Notes: generated by a model not told the origin, from the letters alone. A stretch of DNA of 64,000 bases from Meishania sp964351985 (GCA_964351985.1 CAYGPR010000013.1:1-64000), one strand, 5' to 3'. Counted from the stretch's first letter, positions 24,817 to 34,950 are shown. Numbers and translations are program-made.

Positions 24817-27204
24817 CTATTCCGTTCGCAAACTTTTAACCGGGTTCGCCAAGGCAGCTTTTATCGCCTGAAAACTGACTGTGAAAAGTGCTATCATCAA
24901 GGCTGCAAAACCTGCGATGGCAAAAACAAGCCATCCAATTTCGATGCGGTAAGCAAAGGCCTCAAGCCACTTTTGCATAAGAAAATAGGCCAAGGGGAAG
25001 GCGATGATCAAGGCCAGCCCGACCAACTTCAAAAAGTCTTTGGATAACATTTGGGTGATGCCCAAAACGGTAGCGCCCAACACTTTTCGTACCCCGATTT
25101 CCTTTTTACGCTGTTCTGCCATAAAGGCGGCCAATCCGAATAATCCAAGACAGGCAACGAAAATGGCGAGGCCACAGAATATGAGTCCGATAGTGGCGGC
25201 TTTCTGTTCCCGCGCGTACAACGTCTCCATTTTTTTGTCCAAAAAGGAGTATTCAAAAGCGGAATCGGGTATAACTTTTTGAAAAATACTTTCCAATTCG
25301 CCTAGTGTATTTGAGAGTGCGGCACTACTCAAGCGGACCAAAAGATATGATTTCGGTTCGCGATCGCTATTGTGAAACGCGTAAGCACCAATCGGCCGGT
25401 GCAGCGATTCAAAATTAAAATCGTCGACTACACCTCTGATGTATGCATTGTTGCCCAACCACATATTCACTTTTTTACCAATGGCCTCATCAGGGCTCAA
25501 GCCCAGATAATCGATTGCCTTTTTATTGAGTAGCACTTCGACCAAGGTATCTCCCTCTTGTTTGAACGCAGGCAATGGTTTTCCGGCCAATAGTTTCAAT
25601 TGGAGTACATCGATGATACTGGCATCGGAAACGTTGGTCTGAATGTTCAGGCCTTGTTCATCATTCTCATCTTTAAAAATGGAACGTCCACTGACATCCA
25701 ATCCCGGGAAGCCTTGGGCCATACCTACTTCAGATACTGTGGTCAAGGCCTTGAATTCTTGTAATAGGGCTTCTTCGTTGGCGTCATTATTGATACCTCC
25801 CGTAGCAATGGCAATCACATTTTCAGGATTATAACCCAAGTTTTTATCCTGCATATATTGTATTTGCTGATACACCACCAATACCCCAACGATCAATATG
25901 ACCGATGCGGCAAACTGTAGCACTACAAGGCCTTTTCGTACAACTCCATTGCCGCCACCGGTAGCTTTGTTCTTCAAAATTGTATTCGGCGAAAAACCGG
26001 AAAGATAAAATGCGGGATACGATCCGGAAACCAAAGTCGTCAATGCCCAAAACAACAGTAGACCGATTATGAATTCAAAACTGAATAACGATTCCAATTG
26101 CAGGTCGCTTAGTGTAAGTGCATTGAAAATGGGCATTAATACAACAGCCATAAACATTCCGATACCCAATGCGATCAGGGTAATAAAACCGGTCTCTGCA
26201 TAAAATCGCCCGATCAGATTCGATACCGAAGCTCCCAACGTCTTATTGATACCCACATCTTTGGCTCTTTTTTGAGAGCGGGCTGTCATGAGGTTCATAT
26301 AGTTCACACAGGCGATCAGCAATATCAGAACGGCAAGAAACGACAGGTTTCGAATTTCTTTGATATCCCCGATTCGAGATGTGTAGCTATTAAAATAGTT
26401 CGCGGAATACAGATGAACTCTTTGCAAAGGTTGCACCGATAAGGAAAACCATTGACCTTCCTTATCCACATTTTTGTCCAAGACCTGTTGCAACTGTTTT
26501 TCGGTGGATGCCATCGTTGCGTTTTCGTTCAATAGCAAATAGGTCTCGAAACTTGAGTTACCCCAACTCGGTTCTTTGGCAAAACCTCTCGTATTGAACG
26601 AAGCGATAAGGTTTGCATCTAAAGTACTGTTTGACGGGAAATCTTTAAAGACAGCGGTTACTTCCAATTCATGCCTGTTATCGACCTTAATACTCTTGCC
26701 CATGGGATCGGCATCTCCAAAATACTTTTTGGCGGTACTTTCGGAAATTGCGACGGTATTTGGTCGTTGCAATGTTCTTTCGGCGTCGCCCTTGACCATT
26801 TCAATACCGAAAATGGTAAAGAGTTCGGGGTCGCACCAAAAGAGTCGATTTTCAGTGAAATTGGAGTTATCGACATTTACAAAAGCCGATTGGCCAAAAC
26901 CGTGTTGAAGCATGCGAGCCGCATATTTTACATCTGGAGCATCGTTTTTCAAAGCCGGGGCCAATGCGGCCGGAGCGGTCGCCCATACCTCGCTATTGAA
27001 CATATCATCGTCTGTATTGACCAATACGCGATAGATATCGTCCTTTTTAGTGTATTGGTTATCAAAACCAAGTTCGAAATTTATGAAAGCGAACAAAAGA
27101 ATGGCGATGGTAAGTCCAATGGACAAGCCTAAAATATTGAGTACTGAAAACATACGGTCCGTTTTCAGGTTTCGCCAGGCGATTTTAATGTGGTTTTTTA
27201 GCAT
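24817..27204 (-). CDS. P8: MacB/FtsX-type ABC permease, 795 aa, first gene of a sigma-54 unit
   Basis: Start set at the ATG at 27204 (MLKNHIKIAWRNLKTDR), which fits the family N-terminus. The longer frame to 27279 runs through the promoter and is rejected. Coupling motifs are KDVGINKTLGA (N where others have R or K) and KEIGVRKVLGA; periplasmic motifs LEVTAVFKDFPSNS and YIRGVVDDFNF; C-terminus NPVKSLRTE. The 189-nt upstream gap carries a sigma-54-like promoter and a 41-bp inverted repeat. P8 probably leads a transcript that includes P7 to P1, the GIN gene and ATPase1. Confidence 0.92.
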   Translation of the reverse strand: MLKNHIKIAWRNLKTDRMFSVLNILGLSIGLTIAILLFAFINFELGFDNQYTKKDDIYRVLVNTDDDMFNSEVWATAPAALAPALKNDAPDVKYAARMLQHGFGQSAFVNVDNSNFTENRLFWCDPELFTIFGIEMVKGDAERTLQRPNTVAISESTAKKYFGDADPMGKSIKVDNRHELEVTAVFKDFPSNSTLDANLIASFNTRGFAKEPSWGNSSFETYLLLNENATMASTEKQLQQVLDKNVDKEGQWFSLSVQPLQRVHLYSANYFNSYTSRIGDIKEIRNLSFLAVLILLIACVNYMNLMTARSQKRAKDVGINKTLGASVSNLIGRFYAETGFITLIALGIGMFMAVVLMPIFNALTLSDLQLESLFSFEFIIGLLLFWALTTLVSGSYPAFYLSGFSPNTILKNKATGGGNGVVRKGLVVLQFAASVILIVGVLVVYQQIQYMQDKNLGYNPENVIAIATGGINNDANEEALLQEFKALTTVSEVGMAQGFPGLDVSGRSIFKDENDEQGLNIQTNVSDASIIDVLQLKLLAGKPLPAFKQEGDTLVEVLLNKKAIDYLGLSPDEAIGKKVNMWLGNNAYIRGVVDDFNFESLHRPIGAYAFHNSDREPKSYLLVRLSSAALSNTLGELESIFQKVIPDSAFEYSFLDKKMETLYAREQKAATIGLIFCGLAIFVACLGLFGLAAFMAEQRKKEIGVRKVLGATVLGITQMLSKDFLKLVGLALIIAFPLAYFLMQKWLEAFAYRIEIGWLVFAIAGFAALMIALFTVSFQAIKAALANPVKSLRTE

Positions 27205-27254
27205 GTTATTCCGTTTTAAGTATCTCTTACCCCTTTGCGCGTGATAAAAAAAGA

Positions 27255-27270
27255 GTCGATTTTCATGCCA
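27255..27270 (-). promoter_or_regulatory. Sigma-54-like promoter A (upstream of P8)
   Basis: Minus strand TGGCATGAAAATCGA, with TGGCA as the -24 element and the -13 G at 27257 in correct spacing (GG-N10-G). The -12 box reads TCGA instead of TTGC. It is identical over 15 bases to promoter B at 34754-34769. The expected transcription start is near 27245, about 40 nt before the P8 ATG. Confidence 0.7.
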
Positions 27271-27332
27271 TACATTCAATCATTTCATTGTCAATTACTT
27301 ATAGCAAAACTCATTGAAAAAGTATCCTTTGA

Positions 27333-27373
27333 GTGTATAAATTTTTGACAATGGATGTACAATATGTTTACAT
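27333..27373 (-). promoter_or_regulatory. 41-bp inverted-repeat operator A (candidate upstream activating site)
   Basis: The left half is GTGTATAAATTTTTGACA, the centre ATGGA and the right half TGTACAATATGTTTACAT. Its centre at 27353 is 84 nt from the promoter A GG, exactly as at the other two sites. It matches operator B at 31 of 41 positions, and the five central bases all differ, as expected for an unread spacer between two protein subunits. Confidence 0.75.
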
Positions 27374-27393
27374 ACCCCAGAGGCTTGAATCGG

Positions 27394-29826
27394 TCATTCG
27401 GTGCGCAAGCTTTTTATAGGGTTTACCACCGCCGCCTTAATGCTCTGATAGCTTACCGTAATTATAGCGATACCGATTGCCAATAAAGCCGCCAGACCAA
27501 ACACCCACCAAGGGATATCGATACGATATGAAAAATCTTCGAGCCATTTGTTCATGGCGAACCAGCCAATGGGCAGCGAAATAAGAATTGCTATACCCAC
27601 CATTTTAAGAAAGTCAGTGGTCAAGCGGTAGGTAATTTGGCTGACACTGGCCCCGAGCACCTTTCGAATACCGATTTCTTTAGTACGTTTTTGGGCATTG
27701 AAGGCGGCGAGACCAAACAGACCCAAGCACGCAATTAGAATGGAGAGTATGGAAAAGACCATGAATATTTTACCCAATCGCTGCTCGGCCTCATATACAG
27801 TGTTGAAAGAATCATCCATAAAACGATAGCTAAAGGGTTGGCCTGGGGCAAGTTTTTCCCATATACCTTCTATACTTGCGATTGCACTTGAAAAGTCTCC
27901 GGCATTCAACTTTATGGCCATATTCCCGGTGGAACGGTTCATTAAAAGGCACAAAGCTCCAATATCTTCCCGCAATGATTCGTAGTGGAAATTTCTGACC
28001 ACACCGATGATAGTGTAGAATTCAGACTCTTCCACATCTATATCTTGAGAAATTCGCATCCCCAAAGCTTCTTTAGCCTCCATGCCCAAAACGGGAAGGG
28101 CTGCTTCATTAATAATTACAGCAGTGGAATCAGTACTGAACCGCTCGTCAAAATTGCGTCCAGCAACAAGTTCCATATTCAAGGTCGGAACGTACTCTTT
28201 GTCCACATTCCAGATTTGCATCTGAATGGCATTTTCTTGCTCCCTAGAACCTTCCTTAAAAAAAGAAGTGTTCGACCTCGCCGATGGCGTTGGTAAAAAA
28301 CTACTCAACGTTGCGCTTTGCACGGGCCCTAATTTAACGACCTCTTCCTTGAAAGTATCCACTTGTTTGCCAGCTGCAAAGGTATCCTCGATCAGTATCA
28401 CTTGTTCTTTCGAAAAACCGAGATCCTTCCCTTGAATATAATTCAGTTGTTGAAAAACCACCAAGGTGGCGATGATCAAAAACACCGAAATAGCGAATTG
28501 AAAGACGACCAAGGCATTTCGGATACCTCCGCCCCCGACATCTTTTTGGCCTCCACCTTTTAGGGTTTTGACGGGCATGAAGCGCGACATAAAGAACGCC
28601 GGATAACTTCCGGAGAAAAGGCCTAGCAATAGCGTGGCAAGCAACAAAATCAACCAGAAAAATGGATTTTCATAAGGGATGGAAATCGATTTTCCAGAAA
28701 GTTCATTAAAGAACGGAAGTACCACGATTGCTATAATCAGCGCCAAGAGCAACGAAATAAAAGCGATCAGTCCCGATTCGATTAAAAACTGACGCACGAG
28801 ATCCAATTTGTTAGACCCCAAGGTTTTGCGTATGCCGACCTCTTTTGCTCTTTTTAAAGAATGTGCCGTAGAGAGATTCATAAAGTTCACACTGGCCAAT
28901 ACCATCAAGAAAAGAGCTATAAATGACAGGATGTAGACATTTTGAATACTACTGTTGCCGCTCATTTCGGATTGCCTGTTAGAATAAAGATGAATGTCGG
29001 TCAGGGGCATGGTATGATATCTGTAATAGTTCCCTGAAGCCGCAAATGACTCCGCCGTAATACCCGGAAAAACTTGTTGCGCCCATGGAAGTAGATATTT
29101 TTCAAGTATCGATTCCAATGGAGCTTGAAATTCTTCGCCCTTGGCCCTAGGTATTAATTTGATGAACGTATAGTAGTTCGTATTGCCCCAGAGATTTTCG
29201 CGGGAGTCGGCCAATCCGGCCATGGCCAAAAAAACGCTATGATCCCTCAGAAAAGAATTTTTAGGTAGATCTTCTATGACCCCGGTTACCGTATATGTGT
29301 CGGTATTGTTCAAAAGAAGGCTTTGGCCTAAGGCATTCTGTACACCAAAATGTTTCTCTGCAGCCGTTCTCGTCAATACTAAGGTATTGGGTTGGGTGAG
29401 TGCGGTTTTCACATCCCCTACCAAAAGGTCGATTCCGAAAAAATCAAAGAAAGTGGAGTCGGCAAATGTGGCGCGGAGTTCTTTGGTATTGGCTTCGGTA
29501 CCACTTTTTTTTAAGAGCATGCTTCCTTGGTCCCTAAACCTAACAGTGGATTCGACCTGCGGGAAATCACGTAATAAAGTTCCCGCCATGGGTGCCGACG
29601 TTTGAGAAGCTTCTATTTCTGCACCGCCAAACTTAATGTCTGCATCTATGCGATAGATACGATCGGCATCGGCGAACATTTTGTCAAAACTCAGTTCGTC
29701 ATATATGTATAATGAGATGAGTAGACCTCCGGCCATGCCAATGGCGAGTCCGAAGGTGTTGAGGAAGGTAAAAAAGGGTTGCTTTTTAAGGCTTCTCCAG
29801 GCGATTTTTATATAGTTTTTAAACAT
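27394..29826 (-). CDS. P9: MacB/FtsX-type ABC permease, 810 aa
   Basis: Starts MFKNYIKIAWRSLKKQPFF. Coupling motifs are KEVGIRKTLGS and KEIGIRKVLGA; periplasmic motifs YTVTGVIEDLPKNS and TIIGVVRNFHY; C-terminus NPIKSLRTE. Its stop codon lies only about 20 nt from operator A of the P8 promoter, which marks the boundary between two transcription units. It starts 33 nt after the P10 stop, so P11, P10 and P9 look like one operon. Confidence 0.9.
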   Translation of the reverse strand: MFKNYIKIAWRSLKKQPFFTFLNTFGLAIGMAGGLLISLYIYDELSFDKMFADADRIYRIDADIKFGGAEIEASQTSAPMAGTLLRDFPQVESTVRFRDQGSMLLKKSGTEANTKELRATFADSTFFDFFGIDLLVGDVKTALTQPNTLVLTRTAAEKHFGVQNALGQSLLLNNTDTYTVTGVIEDLPKNSFLRDHSVFLAMAGLADSRENLWGNTNYYTFIKLIPRAKGEEFQAPLESILEKYLLPWAQQVFPGITAESFAASGNYYRYHTMPLTDIHLYSNRQSEMSGNSSIQNVYILSFIALFLMVLASVNFMNLSTAHSLKRAKEVGIRKTLGSNKLDLVRQFLIESGLIAFISLLLALIIAIVVLPFFNELSGKSISIPYENPFFWLILLLATLLLGLFSGSYPAFFMSRFMPVKTLKGGGQKDVGGGGIRNALVVFQFAISVFLIIATLVVFQQLNYIQGKDLGFSKEQVILIEDTFAAGKQVDTFKEEVVKLGPVQSATLSSFLPTPSARSNTSFFKEGSREQENAIQMQIWNVDKEYVPTLNMELVAGRNFDERFSTDSTAVIINEAALPVLGMEAKEALGMRISQDIDVEESEFYTIIGVVRNFHYESLREDIGALCLLMNRSTGNMAIKLNAGDFSSAIASIEGIWEKLAPGQPFSYRFMDDSFNTVYEAEQRLGKIFMVFSILSILIACLGLFGLAAFNAQKRTKEIGIRKVLGASVSQITYRLTTDFLKMVGIAILISLPIGWFAMNKWLEDFSYRIDIPWWVFGLAALLAIGIAIITVSYQSIKAAVVNPIKSLRTE

Positions 29827-29859
29827 GACAATTGATTTTTAATGATTGATGATTCTATT

Positions 29860-32277
29860 TCATTCTGTACGTAAGCTTTTTAAAGGTTTGATCAAGGCGG
29901 CCCCTACCGATTGATAGCTTATCGTGAGAATCGCTATGACCAAGGCGATAAGTCCGGCGGCGATAAAAATTTCCCAGCCGATGGAGATGCGATATGCAAA
30001 ATCTTCAAGCCAACGACTCATCATATACCATCCGATAGGAACGGCAATCAGGATGGAGATCAGTATCAGTTTCATAAAATCCCAAGTCAAGAGTTGGTAG
30101 ATGCTTTTGAAGGGTGCGCCTAGGACCAACCGTATACTGATTTCTTTTTTGCGTTGTTCTACCATAAAAGCGGAAAGTGCAAACAACCCAAGGCAGGCCA
30201 CAAAAAGTGCGAAAAGGGAGAAGCTATTGAAGATTTTTCCCATGCGCTGTACATCTTCGTGCATTTGAGTAAACTCTTGGTCCAAAAAGGTATAATTGAT
30301 AGCCTGATTTGGAATGCTCTTGTTCCAAACGGATGTGATGGAAGCCAAGGCTTCATTGATGTTTCCCTTTTCCAATTTTACGGATATTGCGCCAATGTCA
30401 TTACCGATGACCAGCGAGAGCGATGAAATATCCTCCTTCAACGATTTAAAATGAAAATCCTCCACGACCCCGATAATTTTCCATAGTTGGCCGTTGTTGT
30501 CCACCTCTTTTCCGATGGGATCTGTCAATGCGAGTTCCTGTACCATTCTGGAATTGATAATGATGGAATTGATGGAGTCGGAAGCGAATTCCTTTGAGAA
30601 ATCACGTCCCTCTTTCAACGTAATCCCCAAGGTTTTGATATAGTCATAATCGACCCTCCATATTTGGGCGGGAATGCCCCTGCCCTCGTTTCCTTCATCG
30701 GGCCTTCTAAAGGTATTTCCGTTTCGATTGCCACCCTCGATGGGCAGATAATAGCTTGCACTTACCGCCTTTACCTGTGGCAATTTTTGTAACTGTTCTT
30801 TGAACGTATCGGCACGATTTCCCAAAACATCGGTGCCTTCGAGAATTACGACCTGCTCCTTATCGTATCCTAATTCCTTTTTTAGAATATAGTCCATTTG
30901 CCGGTAAATGATCAACGTTCCGATAATCAAAATGACCGATGTCGTAAACTGAAAAACGACCAGGCCACTTCGCAGTTTTCCGCTTTTGCCGCCCAATGAC
31001 ATACTGCCTTTTAACACATTAACAGGTTTGAAAGCTGACAAATAGAACGCAGGATACAATCCAGCAATAGCCCCAACGACCCAGGCGGAAACCAAAAGTA
31101 TGGGAAGAAACCACCACGCCGTCCATGGCATGGCAATAGTCTTGGCCGCTATATCATTAAAGGCAGGCAACAAGGCCCACGCCAATACAATACCCAGCAC
31201 AAAAGATATGACACTGAAAACAACTGATTCGGTCAGAAACTGGACAACTAGATTGTGCTTAAAAGCGCCCACGGTTTTTCGAAGACCGACTTCCTTGGCC
31301 CTATTGGCCGATTTTGCCGTAGAGAGATTGATGAAGTTGATTATGGCTAAAAGTAACACGAACCCCGCAATGGCGGCGAACAACCAAACAAAACGAATAT
31401 CACCATGTTTAAGGCCATCGCCCATTTTTATATCCGATTTTAAATGGATATCGGTTACGGGCTGCAACTTGTATTCAATGGTTCTGAGCACATCTATAAA
31501 ATCGGCTCCTCGACCATTGTCCAATTGCGCGGGGATCACGTAGTTCTCTATAATGGATTGCATTTTTTGCTCTAACTCCTGAACATTGGCATTCGGATCT
31601 ACCAAGATATAGGTAAAGTAGTTCTGGTTGGTCCAGCTCATATTGGTGTCCTCTATAGGTAGTAGGTAATCAAAATCGAGGTGTGAATTCTTGGGCACTT
31701 CTTTCATGACGCCTGTTACAGTGTATGGATTCGAAGTATCATTGTCCAAAATAATGGTTTGCCCTATGGCCTTGCCGTTCTGAAAATATTTTTCCGCTTT
31801 CGTTTTGGAAATAACGATACTTTTCGGGCTTGTCAACGCTTCATCAGGATTGCCTTGTTCCAATGGTATTTCCAAGATATCGAATGCCTCTTGGTCGGCA
31901 AGCATAAAGCCTTCTTCAAAATTGTTCTGTGATTTTCCTGAAAGGCGCATGCCGCGCTTACCGGCCCCGAAAATCTCTATGGTATTGACCTTACCCGCTT
32001 TCTTGATTTCCGGGAAATCGGATTGCAGGGCATCGGCAAACGGTAGTTGAAAATGTACGCTTTTCATCACCTCCCCGTTCCACTGGCCTTGCATGACCAC
32101 CCTGTAGATTTTATCTTTATTGGCATAGTGTTGATCATAGCTCAGTTCGTTTCTTATAAACAGCGCGATCAAAAGACAAGCGGCGATACCCACGGCAAAA
32201 CCCCCGATTTTGATGATCGTAAAGAGTTTGTCTTTTTTAATGCTTCGCCAAGCGATTTTTAGGTGATTTTTGAACAT
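29860..32277 (-). CDS. P10: MacB/FtsX-type ABC permease, 805 aa
   Basis: Starts MFKNHLKIAWRSIKKDKLF; the leader before the ATG is AAAACGAAAACC, one base off the P4/P7/P11 leader. Coupling motifs are KEVGLRKTVGA and KEISIRLVLGA (L in place of the usual K). Periplasmic motifs are YTVTGVMKEVPKNS and KIIGVVEDFHF. The C-terminus is KPLKSLRTE, the only one with K rather than N or D before the proline. It is 25 nt after P11 and 33 nt before P9. Confidence 0.9.
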   Translation of the reverse strand: MFKNHLKIAWRSIKKDKLFTIIKIGGFAVGIAACLLIALFIRNELSYDQHYANKDKIYRVVMQGQWNGEVMKSVHFQLPFADALQSDFPEIKKAGKVNTIEIFGAGKRGMRLSGKSQNNFEEGFMLADQEAFDILEIPLEQGNPDEALTSPKSIVISKTKAEKYFQNGKAIGQTIILDNDTSNPYTVTGVMKEVPKNSHLDFDYLLPIEDTNMSWTNQNYFTYILVDPNANVQELEQKMQSIIENYVIPAQLDNGRGADFIDVLRTIEYKLQPVTDIHLKSDIKMGDGLKHGDIRFVWLFAAIAGFVLLLAIINFINLSTAKSANRAKEVGLRKTVGAFKHNLVVQFLTESVVFSVISFVLGIVLAWALLPAFNDIAAKTIAMPWTAWWFLPILLVSAWVVGAIAGLYPAFYLSAFKPVNVLKGSMSLGGKSGKLRSGLVVFQFTTSVILIIGTLIIYRQMDYILKKELGYDKEQVVILEGTDVLGNRADTFKEQLQKLPQVKAVSASYYLPIEGGNRNGNTFRRPDEGNEGRGIPAQIWRVDYDYIKTLGITLKEGRDFSKEFASDSINSIIINSRMVQELALTDPIGKEVDNNGQLWKIIGVVEDFHFKSLKEDISSLSLVIGNDIGAISVKLEKGNINEALASITSVWNKSIPNQAINYTFLDQEFTQMHEDVQRMGKIFNSFSLFALFVACLGLFALSAFMVEQRKKEISIRLVLGAPFKSIYQLLTWDFMKLILISILIAVPIGWYMMSRWLEDFAYRISIGWEIFIAAGLIALVIAILTISYQSVGAALIKPLKSLRTE

Positions 32278-32302
32278 GGTTTTCGTTTTTTGATTATAAT
32301 TT

Positions 32303-34696
32303 TCATTCAGTTCTCAAGATTTTAGCCGGATCTGTACGTGCCGCCTTAAAGGTTTGAGATCCAATCATAAGAAAGGAAATTAACAGGACTCCTAAAAAAC
32401 CTGCCAACAACTCAGTTATGCCAATGCTTTCATGGTACGCGAAATTGCTCAGAACAACCTTGTCGAAAAGCAAGTAGGTCGCCGGGAGGGCAATACAAGC
32501 CGACAAAGCCAATAAAACCAAGAAATTTTTGCTCAATTGAAAGACAAGATTTCCTTCGCCTGCACCAAGTACCTTGCGAATACTGATTTCCCTAAGCTTT
32601 GTTTCGGTCGTAAAGACTACCATCCCGAACAATCCCATGGATGAGATACAGATGGCCAAGAACGATAGAAAACCGATTACTTTGATTATCATCGAAAACC
32701 CGCTATAGGCCTGTTCAATTTGGTCGTCATAGAATTTTGCATCCAATTCATGCACATTGTTGTCGAGTTCTTTCCAGATTTTTTCTATACTGGCGAAAGT
32801 GCCGGACCAATCCGTTGTACTGATTTTTGCATTGATATAATTATCCGGATTTGTTGAATAGCGCACAACCAATGGTTGAATTGCTTGTTCTGGCCGCTCG
32901 TAATGAAAATCCTTTAACACCCCGATTATAGTTAACTTCTTTCCATCAATAGTTACCATTTCATCTATGGCTTTGTTGACATCACCATTTCCTATATTAT
33001 ATTGTTTTAACAACTTTTCGTTTACTATTACCTCATTTTCTTGTGTGTCAATATTTTTGTTTCTAAAATTTTCTCCTGCAAGAAATACGTGTCCGTGCAA
33101 GGGTAAATAGTTGGCATCGACAACGTTTTGTTGTACGCTTATAGAATCATTTTGATCCTTATATTTTAGTTGAGTTCCATTTATATTACCAAGACTGGTG
33201 ACGATGCGTGATTGCGAAATCTCTTTTACCGCTGGTATTTTAGATAGTTCTTCTACCAACAGGTCGGCTTTATTGCCTTGCAACCTTATGTTCAAGATGT
33301 TCTCTGTGGAAAAGCCAAGATCGTACGCTATAAAACTTTTATACTGTGTATAACCAATGATCGTAGTGGTTATGAAAATGAGTGAAAAGACGTACTGAAC
33401 AACTATTAAGGACTTGCGTAGACTCACACGATGAAATAGCTTTAGGGAGGTAATACCCTTCAAGACCTGAAGTGCCTGAATTCGTGAAAAAAACAATGCT
33501 GGAAATATACCGGCGATAATACCGATAAAAATAGCAAGCCCAATAAACCATAAAATGGTAACAAATGATAAGTCAAGAACCACAAGGCGATTTATATAAT
33601 CGTGAATACTTACGAACTCTTCCCTTAAAAACAAAAATAATAGTAACGCGAACCCCAGTGATATCAACGATATGACCACCGATTCGGTTACAAACTGAAA
33701 TATTACTTGCCTTTTACCTGCTCCAACCACTTTTCGAATTCCCACTTCCTTTGCGCGTTTCAGAGCTCTTGCAACAGATAGATTCGTATAATTAAAGCAC
33801 GCCGACAATAGAACGATACAGGTCAAGGCTATAAGCACCCAAATAGCAATAGGATCTAAACTAGGGCCTATTTCATTGACTTGTGAGCTGCCTATCGAGA
33901 TTTCATTCAACGGCTGAAGGGACAAATCTATTTTTTGGTCCGCAAGGCCCATACTCTGTGATTTGCTGATTTCATCGATACTTGTCTGCACCGATGAAAT
34001 ATTATGTTCCTCCGGAAGTAGCAAATAGGTATAATTATCGTAAAACGTACCCCAGCCCATAAAATCGCCATCATGGGTGGGTTTTTGGAGCTCAACGGTA
34101 GAAAAGGAAACTAACGCCCCGAAATCGAGATGCGATAGTTTTGGAATGTCCTTCATTATTCCCGTTACTTTATAGGTGAGACTGTCAAATCTGATTGTTT
34201 CCCCAAGTGCATTTGAATTTCCAAATAGTTTTTCGGAGGTTTTCTCTGTCAATACTATTGAAAAGGGTTCTTGTAGAGCAGTCTGGGAGTTTCCTTGCGT
34301 TAAGGGAAATGTAAAGACTTTCAAAAATGAATTGTCCGCCCATAATGCTTCCATGGGTATTTTACTATTTCCGATTTTCGCATCACCACCGAAACCTCTT
34401 CGAATTATGGTCACGTCATCTACTCCCGGAACCGATTCCCTAATTTCGTAACCCGCCTTTACCGAAGTGGAAGCAAGGTTCATTACAAAACCATTGGCAT
34501 CTTGATTCGATGTAGATACTCGATAAATTCTGTCTTTGTTCTCATGAAAATTGTCATAAGACAATAAGTCTGAGATAAAAGTGATCATTAACAAGCCGAC
34601 CGAAATACTGACTGCCAGACCAACAACATTTATGGCCGTAAACAACCTATGGCGACCCATGCTTCGTAATGCGATTTTTAGATAATTTTTGAACAT
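32303..34696 (-). CDS. P11: MacB/FtsX-type ABC permease, 797 aa, first gene of a sigma-54 unit
   Basis: Start at the ATG at 34696 (MFKNYLKIALRSMGRHR) with the AAAACGAGAACC leader. The longer frame beginning at 34765 starts inside promoter B and cannot be on the predicted transcript. Coupling motifs are KEVGIRKVVGA and REISIRKVLGA; periplasmic motifs YKVTGIMKDIPKLS and TIIGVLKDFHY; C-terminus DPAKILRTE. The 254-nt gap upstream carries promoter B, a 10-bp palindrome AGGCATGCCT at 34820-34829 and operator B. Confidence 0.92.
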   Translation of the reverse strand: MFKNYLKIALRSMGRHRLFTAINVVGLAVSISVGLLMITFISDLLSYDNFHENKDRIYRVSTSNQDANGFVMNLASTSVKAGYEIRESVPGVDDVTIIRRGFGGDAKIGNSKIPMEALWADNSFLKVFTFPLTQGNSQTALQEPFSIVLTEKTSEKLFGNSNALGETIRFDSLTYKVTGIMKDIPKLSHLDFGALVSFSTVELQKPTHDGDFMGWGTFYDNYTYLLLPEEHNISSVQTSIDEISKSQSMGLADQKIDLSLQPLNEISIGSSQVNEIGPSLDPIAIWVLIALTCIVLLSACFNYTNLSVARALKRAKEVGIRKVVGAGKRQVIFQFVTESVVISLISLGFALLLFLFLREEFVSIHDYINRLVVLDLSFVTILWFIGLAIFIGIIAGIFPALFFSRIQALQVLKGITSLKLFHRVSLRKSLIVVQYVFSLIFITTTIIGYTQYKSFIAYDLGFSTENILNIRLQGNKADLLVEELSKIPAVKEISQSRIVTSLGNINGTQLKYKDQNDSISVQQNVVDANYLPLHGHVFLAGENFRNKNIDTQENEVIVNEKLLKQYNIGNGDVNKAIDEMVTIDGKKLTIIGVLKDFHYERPEQAIQPLVVRYSTNPDNYINAKISTTDWSGTFASIEKIWKELDNNVHELDAKFYDDQIEQAYSGFSMIIKVIGFLSFLAICISSMGLFGMVVFTTETKLREISIRKVLGAGEGNLVFQLSKNFLVLLALSACIALPATYLLFDKVVLSNFAYHESIGITELLAGFLGVLLISFLMIGSQTFKAARTDPAKILRTE

Positions 34697-34753
34697 GGTT
34701 CTCGTTTTTTGATGATTCCCGGCAAGTTGTATAAACGGCCTCAGAGAAAGGGA

Positions 34754-34769
34754 ATCGATTTTCATGCCA
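34754..34769 (-). promoter_or_regulatory. Sigma-54-like promoter B (upstream of P11)
   Basis: Minus strand TGGCATGAAAATCGA, identical to promoter A over these 15 bases. The -24 GG is at 34767-34768 and the -13 G at 34756. Predicted start near 34744, 48 nt before the ATG. Confidence 0.7.
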
Positions 34770-34831
34770 TGTTCGCATTATGTTGAAAATCTGTTATTTA
34801 TAATCAAATTAGAAGAAAAAGGCATGCCTAA

Positions 34832-34872
34832 GTGTAAAATATTTGGACAGAATTTGTACAATATATTTACAT
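34832..34872 (-). promoter_or_regulatory. 41-bp inverted-repeat operator B (candidate upstream activating site)
   Basis: Halves GTGTAAAATATTTGGACA and TGTACAATATATTTACAT around the centre GAATT. The centre at 34852 is 84 nt from the promoter B GG. The left half and the reverse complement of the right half agree at most positions, so this is a true dyad. Confidence 0.75.
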
Positions 34873-34950
34873 AGTCCAAGCAATCCTTAAAAGGGTCTTG
34901 CATAAGAAACTCCAACCCCCGTATTTGGTAGCGGGGAATAACAGAGAACA

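Noticed and set aside
34820..34829. AGGCATGCCT palindrome between promoter B and operator B as a further operator or promoter
   Set aside because: It is not present at A or C and has no -12 partner, so it is probably chance.
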